Shown here piece after piece: positions 1-8,033 of a stretch of 64,000 nt of DNA. The translations under genes were made by a program, and so were the position numbers. Position 1 is the stretch's first letter. Each line of letters starts with the position of its first letter. The notes beneath the pieces were generated by a model. That model saw only the letters and a program-made list of their open reading frames with translations. It did no database searches and was not told where the DNA came from. Source of the DNA: Chitinophagaceae bacterium UBA1931 (lineage in GTDB: Bacteria > Bacteroidota > Bacteroidia > Chitinophagales > Chitinophagaceae); the NCBI GenBank assembly GCA_002337125.1, contig DDFJ01000004.1, positions 733,889-797,888 of the forward strand, read 5' to 3'.

Positions 1-742
1 TAATTTGAAAGCAAATCACAACTTACGATATGTTTAGATGTAAGAAATGCGGTGTGTGAAAGAACTAAGCTACTTAATAATTTGAAAGCAAATCACAACT
101 TCTGAAATAGGGATAAATCCCGTTTGTTTTGTGTGAAAGAACTAAGCTACTTAATAATTTGAAAGCAAATCACAACCTGATTCATTAAGCCAAAAGAAGC
201 AGCTCTGTGTGAAAGAACTAAGCTACTTAATAATTTGAAAGCAAATCACAACAATGACATGCGCACTGAAAATTTTGTCTTTTGTGTGAAAGAACTAAGC
301 TACTTAATAATTTGAAAGCAAATCACAACCAGTGAATGTTGCACGTAAAGAAGTGAAATGTGTGAAAGAACTAAGCTACTTAATAATTTGAAAGCAAATC
401 ACAACCATGAAACCGTTATACAAACAGTTAAACGTGTGTGAAAGAACTAAGCTACTTAATAATTTGAAAGCAAATCACAACTTTTAACTGAATGGAATCT
501 TTTGCGTATATTGTGTGAAAGAACTAAGCTACTTAATAATTTGAAAGCAAATCACAACAAACCTGTTAGGTGATAAAATGGATAATACTGTGTGAAAGAA
601 CTAAGCTACTTAATAATTTGAAAGCAAATCACAACCGTTCAGCCGTTGCACGGGTTGCAAGGTTGTGTGTGAAAGAACTAAGCTACTTAATAATTTGAAA
701 GCAAATCACAACTCGCAGGATATACTTATACAGAAGTCGCCA

Positions 743-843
743 TGTGTGAAAGAACTAAGCTACTTAATAAATTACTTCGGTAACTTTTATTGTTTTTTGT
801 CTCAGTGACTTCCGCTGCGCTTCAGTTGAAAGCAAATCACAAC
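743..843 (-). repeat. CRISPR repeat split by a 54-bp insert (copy 1)
   Basis: The first 28 nt and the last 18 nt of the normal repeat are present, but between them lies an insert that begins with ATTACTTCGG and ends with CGCTGCGCTTCAG. The unit is 101 nt long instead of 47. Spacers of normal length flank it (713-742 and 844-873), and a normal repeat follows at 874-920. Confidence 0.9.
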
Positions 844-950
844 ACGGATATTCATTCTATTCACTTTCAAAATTGTGTGAAAGAACTAAGCTACTTAATA
901 ATTTGAAAGCAAATCACAACATTTCCAAAGTTTGCAAACTGATTTCAGAA

Positions 951-1053
951 TGTGTGAAAGAACTAAGCTACTTAATAATTTACTTCGGAGATTTGTTATT
1001 GTTTTTTGGTCTCAGTGACTTCCGCTACGCTTCAGGTGAAAGCAAATCACAAC
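951..1053 (-). repeat. CRISPR repeat split by a 56-bp insert (copy 2)
   Basis: Same structure as the unit at 743, with a related but not identical insert containing CTCAGTGACTTCCGCTACGC. The total is 103 nt, and the flanking spacers are both 30 nt. The differences between the inserts show that the copies have had time to diverge. Confidence 0.9.
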
Positions 1054-1083
1054 CCGAAAAACGTGCTGCATTTAATGCAACCG

Positions 1084-1186
1084 AGTGTGAAAGAACTAAG
1101 CTACTTAATAATTTACTTCGGGGATTTTCTATTGTTTTTTTGTCTCAGTGACTTCCGCTGCGCTTCAGTTGAAAGCAAATCACAAC
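1084..1186 (-). repeat. CRISPR repeat split by a 56-bp insert (copy 3, last intact repeat)
   Basis: A 103-nt unit with the insert again placed after nt 18 of the repeat in crRNA sense. Its first base is A instead of T. It is the last unit whose outer ends still match the array repeat. The sequence after it (1187-1221) is not a 30-nt spacer but a heptad-type sequence that recurs after the next, degenerate unit. Confidence 0.88.
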
Positions 1187-1469
1187 TAAACGAGCCAGTA
1201 GCCGGTAGCCGATAGCTGTTAGTATGAAAGAACATACTTCATCATCATTTACTTCAGGGATTTTTCATTGTTTTTTTGTCTCAGTGTCTTCTGTTACGTT
1301 TCAGTTGAAAGCAACTTACAATTAAACCAGCCAATAGCCAATAGCCATTAGTCGTTAGCTGTTAGTCTGAAAGAACATGCTATCTGATCATTTCGCTTCG
1401 GGGACTGGTGATTGATTTAATTACAGTGAGTTTTGGTGTGCTTCGGTTGAAGGGAAAGCACCTGAAAAC
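1187..1469. repeat. Diverged long repeat units and heptad repeats at the array end
   Basis: Two further units, about 1222-1322 and 1365-1469, are clearly related to the insert-bearing repeats (TGAAAGAACAT at one end, TTGTCTCAGTGTCTTC in the middle, TTGAAAGCAA near the other) but carry many substitutions. The pieces between them (1187-1221 and 1323-1364) resemble each other and are built from 7-bp steps such as AGCCAAT and AGCTGTT. Unit plus linker therefore forms a tandem repeat of about 140 bp that decays to the right. No gene is visible between 1470 and 1549. Confidence 0.75.
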
Positions 1470-1549
1470 TAAGAGTTAGCTTCCAGGTGGTTGCGACCAA
1501 CTGATTACTGATGAGAATGCTTTTTAATTTAAATATGCTTTGTCCGTAA

Positions 1550-3712
1550 TTACAATTTCCATTTTAATGAAAGGTTAAGCACCCTGCCATCTATTGGTGC
1601 CCATAAGGGATTAAATACAGGAGATGTAATGGTTCCTGTAAATAAGCGTTCTTCTTTGCTCTGGCGGTAATCAAGCAGATTTTCGCCATTCAGCACAAGG
1701 CTGAAATGTTTCCCAAGTTTTTTTTCCATCATCGCTGCCATAAAGAAATAGCCGGGTGTCCTGGTATAATTTTCCCGGTATTGATACCCTGTATATGAGC
1801 CTTCTATCCCGAAACGGAATCCGGCTTTTTCAATATCCCTTACGATGGTAAACGCAAAGCGATTTTTAGGTGTAAGCGGAATAAACTGATTCTGCTGCAG
1901 GTACTTCCGTTCTGCAATTGTATAGGTATAACCTGCATATAATTCCCACTGACTGATCACTGTCCTGATATAGGTATCAAACCCTTTTGTTATAACAGGC
2001 TTTGCCTGGTTGCTGAACTCAACATTACCGTTTGTTAAAACAGTGCCGGTAACAGGATCGGTTAACTGCGTTAAGAAAAAAGCATGATTAATGAAGAGTT
2101 CATTTTCATTTCCCCATCTGGTTTTATAATTCACTTCGGCATTATAGCCAATTGATTTTTCTGCTTTTATTCCTGCAGGCAATGACAGAATTTTCTGAAT
2201 AGAATAATCGGTGGTTTGCGGCGCAAGGGCATTGGGTGTTTTATATCCAAAACCGATACCTGCCCGTGTTGCCCAATGATCGTTGAGACGATAAAACACA
2301 GCAAGTCTTGGCAATAAAAAATTGCCGTATGTGAAATGATAATCATCTCTTAAGCCAACTTCAATTGTGGTTTTTTCTTTCAGGTTCCAGGTATTCTGTA
2401 TAAACACACCAGCTGTATTGTTACTGAAATTCTGAAGAAGAATATTTTCTGTTATTTTTTTAAACCGGTCGCCGGTTGCATTTATTCCGGCAACAAGGCT
2501 GTTTTCCTTATAGGGTACAAGCAAAGACAGCTCTGAAAAATAGTTTAACTGCGACCCGGTAAAATTAATTTCATTACTGCTGATGTTTCGATTGAATGAA
2601 CTGAGGCTGCTTTTAAATTCCAGTTTTTTGTTGTGGCTTAATTCATGTTGTGCGGTTAGTTCAAAACTGTTTCTTTTAATTGTATTGTTTTCAAAATACT
2701 GGTGCACCGCATCTTCTTTTCCTGCAAGCACCTGCATATCGCCACCTTTTCTTTTTTCAAAGGTGCCTGTATAACCTGCCACAACTGTTGTTTTTTTACC
2801 GGGGTACAAAAACAACCGTGGATGCAGTACCAATCCATTAAGATCTGTTACATCCGAGAAACCGTCATTATTTACATCTGCTGCTTTTTGAAAATTGTAA
2901 CCCCCAAAAAAAGTATATCCTATTTTCTTATACTTTTTTGCAATATAGCTGTTGAAGTTTGTTTCATTTAATGTTGTTTGATTAATGCTTACAACAGCTT
3001 CCTGTTTATTGGTGGGTCGTCTTGAAATAATATTCACAATGCCACCGATTGCGCCGCCACCGTATAATGTGGAGGATGAACCTTTTATTAATTCCACCTG
3101 TTTTAAATCAAGCGGAGGAATACTTAGAATACCAAAACCTCCGCTAAAACCATCGTACAATGGCATACCATCTTTCAGTATTTGTGTATAGCGCCCGTCA
3201 AGCCCCTGAATGCGGACATTGGCGTTTCCGCTAACGGCACTGCTTTGCTGAATCTGCACACCGCTTACATCACCCAATATACTGGCGATGCCTGCAGGTT
3301 TTATACTGCTTTCCTCTTCCATTTCTTCTCTTCCGAGCACTTCCACTTTGAGTGGAGAATTCTCTATACGCTGATTATTTCTTGTGGAAGACAGTATGGT
3401 TATTTCTTCCAGGTTTTTACCTGCTTCCATAAGAGCAATTAAAACTGTACCGGATAACGGAACCTGTAAAACTGTATCAACAGGCTTGTAACCAACAAAT
3501 GTAAAAGTCAGCAACTGACGTCCTGCATTCAATTGCAGCGAAGCTTCTCCGACTTTATTTGTTGCCGTCAACACTTTATTTCCAACAGAGATGCTTACAC
3601 CCTCAAGTGGTTCTTTATTTGCTGCATTCACAACCTTTATGTTTACTGTATTTTGTGCTGCTGCGAAACCTGCAATAATGATGAAGCTTATAAACAAATA
3701 AATTCTTTTCAA
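1550..3712 (-). CDS. TonB-dependent receptor with carboxypeptidase-regulatory N-terminal domain
   Basis: A 720-aa outer-membrane receptor that would import a ligand in a TonB-dependent way. Residues 1-19 form a signal peptide ending FAAAQ. Residues 22-100 look like the carboxypeptidase-regulatory-like domain common in Bacteroidetes receptors (PLEGVSISV, FVGYKPVDTV). The plug follows at about 110-230 (VRIQGLDGRYTQILKDGMP, IKGSSSTLYGGGAIGGIVNI), then a beta-barrel to the terminal LSLKWKL. The size suits siderophore/cobalamin-type receptors rather than the larger SusC class. It lies 11 bp downstream of the beta-propeller gene at 3724-4752, so the two are almost certainly co-transcribed. The ligand is not evident. 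The propeller partner recalls the BtuB/BtuG cobalamin pair, but I see no cobalamin riboswitch upstream. Confidence 0.88.
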   Translation of the reverse strand: MKRIYLFISFIIIAGFAAAQNTVNIKVVNAANKEPLEGVSISVGNKVLTATNKVGEASLQLNAGRQLLTFTFVGYKPVDTVLQVPLSGTVLIALMEAGKNLEEITILSSTRNNQRIENSPLKVEVLGREEMEEESSIKPAGIASILGDVSGVQIQQSSAVSGNANVRIQGLDGRYTQILKDGMPLYDGFSGGFGILSIPPLDLKQVELIKGSSSTLYGGGAIGGIVNIISRRPTNKQEAVVSINQTTLNETNFNSYIAKKYKKIGYTFFGGYNFQKAADVNNDGFSDVTDLNGLVLHPRLFLYPGKKTTVVAGYTGTFEKRKGGDMQVLAGKEDAVHQYFENNTIKRNSFELTAQHELSHNKKLEFKSSLSSFNRNISSNEINFTGSQLNYFSELSLLVPYKENSLVAGINATGDRFKKITENILLQNFSNNTAGVFIQNTWNLKEKTTIEVGLRDDYHFTYGNFLLPRLAVFYRLNDHWATRAGIGFGYKTPNALAPQTTDYSIQKILSLPAGIKAEKSIGYNAEVNYKTRWGNENELFINHAFFLTQLTDPVTGTVLTNGNVEFSNQAKPVITKGFDTYIRTVISQWELYAGYTYTIAERKYLQQNQFIPLTPKNRFAFTIVRDIEKAGFRFGIEGSYTGYQYRENYTRTPGYFFMAAMMEKKLGKHFSLVLNGENLLDYRQSKEERLFTGTITSPVFNPLWAPIDGRVLNLSLKWKL

Positions 3713-3723
3713 TGCTGTTCGTT

Positions 3724-4752
3724 TTAAAAGTTCTGTTTTTTTCCTATAACCAAAACCTGGAAGGTTCCGGCAATCATCTTTGGACGCCCGTTTGCATTAT
3801 TTGCCTGTGCTTCAAATTCTGCAGTGGGGAGATATAATAAATGCGTAAGCGGATCGATTGTAATTGTTCTGGCCCCTTTTTTTGTTTTTATTGTTGCAGT
3901 AACGGTAAACTTTTCTGCATTCTCTTCGTGAATAACTGTGAGTGTACCTTCACCGTTAGCAGTATAAATGTTCTGTTCCTTTTCATCAAAGGCAACGCCA
4001 TCACAGCCTTCGCCAATGGGTAACTTGTCAACAATCGTTCCATTTACTGCATTTACAACCAGCAGCATTTTTTCACAACCGGCAAAAAGCCGTTTTGTTT
4101 TTGCATCATAAGCCAGCCCGGTGGGACCTTCGCCCGGCAGTATGCTCCAATGATTTACCACTTTAAAGGTTTTCATATCAACCTGCACAATCTCATTTTT
4201 ATCTTCTATGTTCACAAAGAGATGTCCTTCCCCATCGCTCACAGCAGTTTCAGGTTTACCACCCACATTAATACTATCAATTAATTTATCCTGAACGGGA
4301 TCAATGATACTCAGGTTCTGACTACGCCCGTTACAGGTGATTATTTTTTTCGAGAACGGTTCATATAAAATTGCATCAGGATTTTGCCCTGTTCCAATAT
4401 GGTCAATTACTTTATTGGTGTTTATATCAAATACAAACACATTGTTCAGTCTGCCGTTACTAATAAAACCTTTCTTTGTTCCCGGATCAAAAGCAATTCC
4501 ATGAACACCTATGGTGTTTTCGATAACAGCAACTGAATCGCCTGATTTTTTATCAACGATATTGACCTGTGTTCCATGACTGACATAGAGCCAGTTCTGA
4601 ACAGGACTTACTGCGAGATAATCCCAGCCGCCGGGGCTGGCTATATGTATTGTATTCAGGATTTCCAATTGATCTTTTTGCTGTGCCTGTACAGAGGAAC
4701 AAGCATACATGACTAACAAAAAAAGTGTTGATCGAATCATTTTGTAATTCAT
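3724..4752 (-). CDS. YncE/YVTN-family beta-propeller protein, exported
   Basis: A 342-aa extracytoplasmic protein. The N-terminus is a signal peptide (about residues 1-24, ending SVQAQ); MYAC within it could also be a weak lipobox. The remainder is built of about 40-residue beta-propeller blades with recurring phrases such as KVIDHIGTGQNPDAILYEP and DSINVGGKPETAVSD, as in YncE/YVTN proteins. These usually bind a ligand or protein and are not enzymes. It is the first gene of a two-gene unit with the receptor at 1550-3712. By analogy with BtuG, a surface propeller that caps the receptor BtuB, it may deliver substrate to that receptor; this is inference from architecture only. A second start exists at residue 5 (4740) and would not change the interpretation. 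Confidence 0.8.
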   Translation of the reverse strand: MNYKMIRSTLFLLVMYACSSVQAQQKDQLEILNTIHIASPGGWDYLAVSPVQNWLYVSHGTQVNIVDKKSGDSVAVIENTIGVHGIAFDPGTKKGFISNGRLNNVFVFDINTNKVIDHIGTGQNPDAILYEPFSKKIITCNGRSQNLSIIDPVQDKLIDSINVGGKPETAVSDGEGHLFVNIEDKNEIVQVDMKTFKVVNHWSILPGEGPTGLAYDAKTKRLFAGCEKMLLVVNAVNGTIVDKLPIGEGCDGVAFDEKEQNIYTANGEGTLTVIHEENAEKFTVTATIKTKKGARTITIDPLTHLLYLPTAEFEAQANNANGRPKMIAGTFQVLVIGKKQNF

Positions 4753-4785
4753 TTAAAGTTTAAATTATGATTGTGTGACTAAGCT

Positions 4786-4843
4786 GGGCTAAAGCCCGTC
4801 GTGCCTGAGTTCTGAACTGGTTACCCCGTCATAAATGACGGGG
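4786..4843. repeat. Pair of short palindromes, REP-like
   Basis: Two perfect hairpins sit close together in a 228-bp gap. GGGCT-AA-AGCCC is at 4786-4797, and CCCCGTCAT-AA-ATGACGGGG is at 4824-4843. They have no T-tract and lie upstream of the beta-propeller gene, so they are not obviously a terminator. They look like a dispersed palindromic element; no second copy was noticed in this window. The rest of 4753-4980 shows no gene and no riboswitch that I recognise. Confidence 0.6.
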
Positions 4844-4980
4844 CAATGAAAATCAAATCTTATAAGAACTTCAGCTAAAAGAAATCTGTTTTAGCCGGAG
4901 AACATTGTCTTGAATAATCACTCGTCTGAAAAATAAAGTTCCTGATTTAATTAGTAACCGTTCATTTATTTCACCAGTAA

Positions 4981-5409
4981 TTAATCTTTTTCTTCGCTTA
5001 AAAAATTCCCTTTTGCATCGAATAAAAGATCTTTCCCTTTTACTTCTGCTTCATAATTTACTTCACCGGAAGACTTTGTAATTTTTGCTGCTTCTGTAAT
5101 TTTCGTAGCAGCATAATGAGCTTTAACATACGAAATTACAGCTGCAGGCAAATCAGAGAGTTTTATTTCAACTTCAGTTTCCAGCATTTTGCCGGCAGCA
5201 TCAAATACGGCACTCATTTCCTTCCCGTTCTGTGTAAAGCTTGCTTCATATTTATCAGCTTCCATTCCCCATTTAACTTTAGTCCCGGGAAATTGTTTTT
5301 CGCAGGCAGCCTTTACAGCAGCCGGTACTTTTGATGCATTTATTTTTTGAGCAGATGCTGAAATTCCAATTGCTGCAACTAATGCAAACAACATGATTAG
5401 TTTTTTCAT
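4981..5409 (-). CDS. PepSY-like periplasmic protein
   Basis: A 142-aa exported protein with a clear signal peptide (MKKLIMLFALVAAIGISASA). The mature part carries the PepSY-like (BLIP-like, PF11396) pattern: AACEKQFPGTKVKWGMEADKY followed by YEASFTQNGKEMSAVFDAAG, then a second half ending VKGKDLLFDAKGNFLSEEKD. These proteins have no established enzymatic role and are often found next to two-component systems and outer-membrane receptors in Bacteroidetes. It lies 98 bp downstream of the receptor gene at 5508-7925, in the same direction as the regulator and kinase genes further upstream. It is therefore probably an accessory or reporter component of that envelope-sensing unit. The function is unproven. 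Confidence 0.8.
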   Translation of the reverse strand: MKKLIMLFALVAAIGISASAQKINASKVPAAVKAACEKQFPGTKVKWGMEADKYEASFTQNGKEMSAVFDAAGKMLETEVEIKLSDLPAAVISYVKAHYAATKITEAAKITKSSGEVNYEAEVKGKDLLFDAKGNFLSEEKD

Positions 5410-5507
5410 TTTTGATTTGTTTTATATGGATGAATGATTTGTAAACCTAAAAGCTGATTCTGTGGGGAATTTGAAGTTGCCGGGCAACATTGCAAGGTTT
5501 CATTTTT

Positions 5508-7925
5508 TTAACCTCCAGTATCAAATTCTAATTTTTCTTCTTTTTGCGTTTTCAGTGTTTTACCAAACCTGTAGCTGAAGCCGATATAAATTATCTGCCC
5601 GTCTCTTCTGTTAACAGAAACCTGTTTTAAATAAGAACTGTTTAAATCCGTTTTCTGTTTCATTGATCTTAATATATCAGATGCTGTGAGTATGACAGAG
5701 AATCTCTTTTTGAAAAAATCCTGTCGTATTCCCGCATTAAGTATAAATGAAGGATATTTTTTTCCCTGAGGTGTAAGCCGGGATGAATAATAGATTGCAC
5801 TCACCTGGGCCATAGTCCTGGGAGTTATTGTAAACGTGCTGTTTAAATTGGTGCTGAATGACAGGATTGTTTTATTGTTAAAATATCCGAGGTTGGTGGC
5901 GTTGATCTGATTATAAAAGAAATTTCCGCTCAGGTTAGAAGAAAAAAACTTCCCTGCCTTTGCCGAAAAAATTAATTCAAGCCCCGCAGATTTATCGTTT
6001 GACAAATTCTGTTGAGTGGTTAGTAAAACACTGTCATTTAAAGGAACAGTAACCTGTGTAAATCCATTTTGTTTATACCTGTAATAAATGCTGGGAACAA
6101 ATGAAATATACTCCCCCTGCCATTTATATCCAAACTCAACTGAATGAATTATTTCAGGCAAAAGTTTTGCGTTACCAGCTCTTACATTATAAGGATCCTG
6201 GTATTCAGGAAAGGGATTGATATCGTCGCCTTCGGGACGGTGTACTCTCCTGCTGTAATTTAACTGAAGTTGACTTTGCTGATTTAATTCATATGCAAGG
6301 TGAAGTGTTGGATAAGCCTTCAGGTAATTATTGTTTATAGAAGTATCTTTTGTTAGCTGCTTTCCGCTTACAATTGTTGCTTCCACTCTTAATCCAAGAG
6401 AATACCCGAATTTTTTATAATTTTTTTGAAAGGTTCCATAAAATGCGTGAACATCCTGGTTGTATAAAAAACGATTTGTCTTTATGTTATCAATAACAAA
6501 CTGCCCGGTGCCGGCATCCATATATTCAGATTTAAAATTGAAATCCTGCTGGTTGAATGCACCTGAATAACCAGCTTCCAACTTCGCAGTTTCTGACAGT
6601 GTGTGAGAATAATCAACTGTTAACAGCTGTTGCTTATCGCCCTGGAAGATGCGCATATTATCAAAGCTTGAATTGTTTCCCGGAAAATAATATTGATTCC
6701 GGTAATGATTGTTTTCTTCCTCTTTTGAAGCAGCCACATTTAATTCTACACGGAGCGTATGATCTTCACCAGGAAATTTGTGTTCATAAAAAGCAGTGAC
6801 ATCTTTTTCTTTTTCATATTCGGGATCATATCTCAACCGGTCAAAATAGTTTGTGTAAACATTATTTTTATCTGTAAAGAGTTTTGTGTTCCGGTCATTT
6901 TTAACCTGTGTCCTGTTAGAATAATCAGCGGAAAGGCCTAAGCTGTTGTTCTTATCCGGCTCGTATGTAAAGCCAATTGTTACCAAATGAGTTATTGGCC
7001 GGGCAAAAGAAATACCATCTTCTGAATAATAACTGTTTACGGTATTTGTAAGCGTATCAACATATTTTCGTGAAACGATGTTTGTTCGTTCCCTGCTGTC
7101 TTTTCTGATACCTGCATTTCCAAAAATGTTGAATTTTGTTGTTTTATAATTCAACATTGCACTTGCGTTATACCTGTCACGAATACCTGCATTTGCCGAT
7201 ACGGAACCATTCCATCCCTGTTTACTGTTTTTCTTTAAAACAATATTGATAATTCCTGAAGTACCATCGGGTTTGTAACGTGCAGATGGATTGGTAATTA
7301 CTTCTATCCGTTCAATTGAACTGGCAGGGAACTGCTGCAACACTTCTGCTTTATTCATTTTCCCGAAAAGTGGTGATGGCCGGCCATTAATTAAAATCAT
7401 TACATCACCTGATCCTCTCAGGCTTACATTACCATCTATATCCACTTCAACCGAAGGAATATTTTTCAGTATATCACTTGCAGTGCCACTTTGGGCCAGC
7501 AAATCTTTGGTTACATCATAAGATTTTCTGTCAATTGATGTATTTAATATTGATCTCCCCCCTGTAACAATCACATGTGATAAATTCTTTGCATCGTTGC
7601 TGATTACAATTGTACCTGCAGAAATATTTTTCTGATCACCTGTAATATTCAGATCAAGGTAAACTGTTGTACTGTAACCAATATAACTGCAATGCAAAAA
7701 GAAATTACCCGGGCTTATATTATGAAAAACAAATTTTCCATTTTTATCAGTAAGAGTGGCTGAAACAACTGTACTGTCTTTTTTCTGCATAATTTCTACT
7801 GTTACAAATTCAAGCGGCTGTTGGGTAAGCTTATCTGTAACAACTCCATTGACAGAACATTTTCCCTGTTGGGCAAATGCATTGGAAATGCATAAAAGTA
7901 ACGGCAGTAAAAGAACGTATTTCAT
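5508..7925 (-). CDS. TonB-dependent receptor, outer-membrane beta-barrel family (OMP_b-brl_3 type)
   Basis: An 805-aa outer-membrane protein from the ATG at 7925. An upstream in-frame start at 7985 would place 20 residues before an otherwise normal signal peptide (MKYVLLLPLLLCISNAFAQQ), so the shorter form is preferred. A carboxypeptidase-regulatory domain covers about residues 25-105. A plug follows (LKNIPSVEVDIDGNVSLRG, ILINGRPSPLFG, IEVITNPSARYKPDGTSGII), then a long beta-barrel ending FGFSYRFGKTL-type strands. This subclass is separate from SusC and its ligands are mostly unknown. The genes for a sensor kinase and response regulator lie just upstream (108-bp gap) and a PepSY-like gene downstream, suggesting that the receptor is the output, or part of the signal path, of that two-component system. 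Confidence 0.85.
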   Translation of the reverse strand: MKYVLLLPLLLCISNAFAQQGKCSVNGVVTDKLTQQPLEFVTVEIMQKKDSTVVSATLTDKNGKFVFHNISPGNFFLHCSYIGYSTTVYLDLNITGDQKNISAGTIVISNDAKNLSHVIVTGGRSILNTSIDRKSYDVTKDLLAQSGTASDILKNIPSVEVDIDGNVSLRGSGDVMILINGRPSPLFGKMNKAEVLQQFPASSIERIEVITNPSARYKPDGTSGIINIVLKKNSKQGWNGSVSANAGIRDRYNASAMLNYKTTKFNIFGNAGIRKDSRERTNIVSRKYVDTLTNTVNSYYSEDGISFARPITHLVTIGFTYEPDKNNSLGLSADYSNRTQVKNDRNTKLFTDKNNVYTNYFDRLRYDPEYEKEKDVTAFYEHKFPGEDHTLRVELNVAASKEEENNHYRNQYYFPGNNSSFDNMRIFQGDKQQLLTVDYSHTLSETAKLEAGYSGAFNQQDFNFKSEYMDAGTGQFVIDNIKTNRFLYNQDVHAFYGTFQKNYKKFGYSLGLRVEATIVSGKQLTKDTSINNNYLKAYPTLHLAYELNQQSQLQLNYSRRVHRPEGDDINPFPEYQDPYNVRAGNAKLLPEIIHSVEFGYKWQGEYISFVPSIYYRYKQNGFTQVTVPLNDSVLLTTQQNLSNDKSAGLELIFSAKAGKFFSSNLSGNFFYNQINATNLGYFNNKTILSFSTNLNSTFTITPRTMAQVSAIYYSSRLTPQGKKYPSFILNAGIRQDFFKKRFSVILTASDILRSMKQKTDLNSSYLKQVSVNRRDGQIIYIGFSYRFGKTLKTQKEEKLEFDTGG

Positions 7926-8033
7926 AAGCATATTCAATTGCGCACAGAATGACCTGTATGAAGTTAATAATAGTTTTAACTGCAATTTGTACCGGGATTC
8001 TGTAGTAATACTGAAGTTCAGATTACGAGCCTA

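Larger units (their letters stand above)
1..1186 (-). CRISPR. CRISPR array, type II-C-like, continuing past the left edge
   Basis: Thirteen complete repeats start at 53, 130, 206, 283, 359, 435, 512, 589, 666, 743, 874, 951 and 1084. Bases 1-22 are the end of one more, so the array runs out of the window. The normal repeat is 47 nt and almost invariant. The 13 visible spacers are 29-30 nt and all different. Read on the minus strand the repeat begins GTTGTGATTTGCTTTCAA. Long repeats starting GTTGTG are typical of type II-C systems in Bacteroidetes, and from memory this start matches published Bacteroides fragilis repeats, so crRNA is probably made from the minus strand. No cas9, cas1, cas2 or tracrRNA anti-repeat was seen here; they presumably lie to the left. 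The repeats at 743, 951 and 1084 carry an internal insert (separate entries). Spacer targets cannot be judged from this sequence. Confidence 0.95.

Noticed and set aside
873..1215. Open reading frames of 92 and 69 codons across the end of the CRISPR array
   Set aside because: They consist of repeat, insert and spacer sequence translated in one frame. The repeated protein motif follows from the DNA repeats, and there is no coding signal of its own.
1..1549. A cas gene or tracrRNA next to the array
   Set aside because: No protein with Cas features and no anti-repeat outside the array was seen in the window. The array leaves the window on the left, where they would be expected.
4753..4980. A cobalamin riboswitch upstream of the propeller/receptor pair
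   Set aside because: No B12-box sequence or fitting fold was visible; only REP-like palindromes are present.
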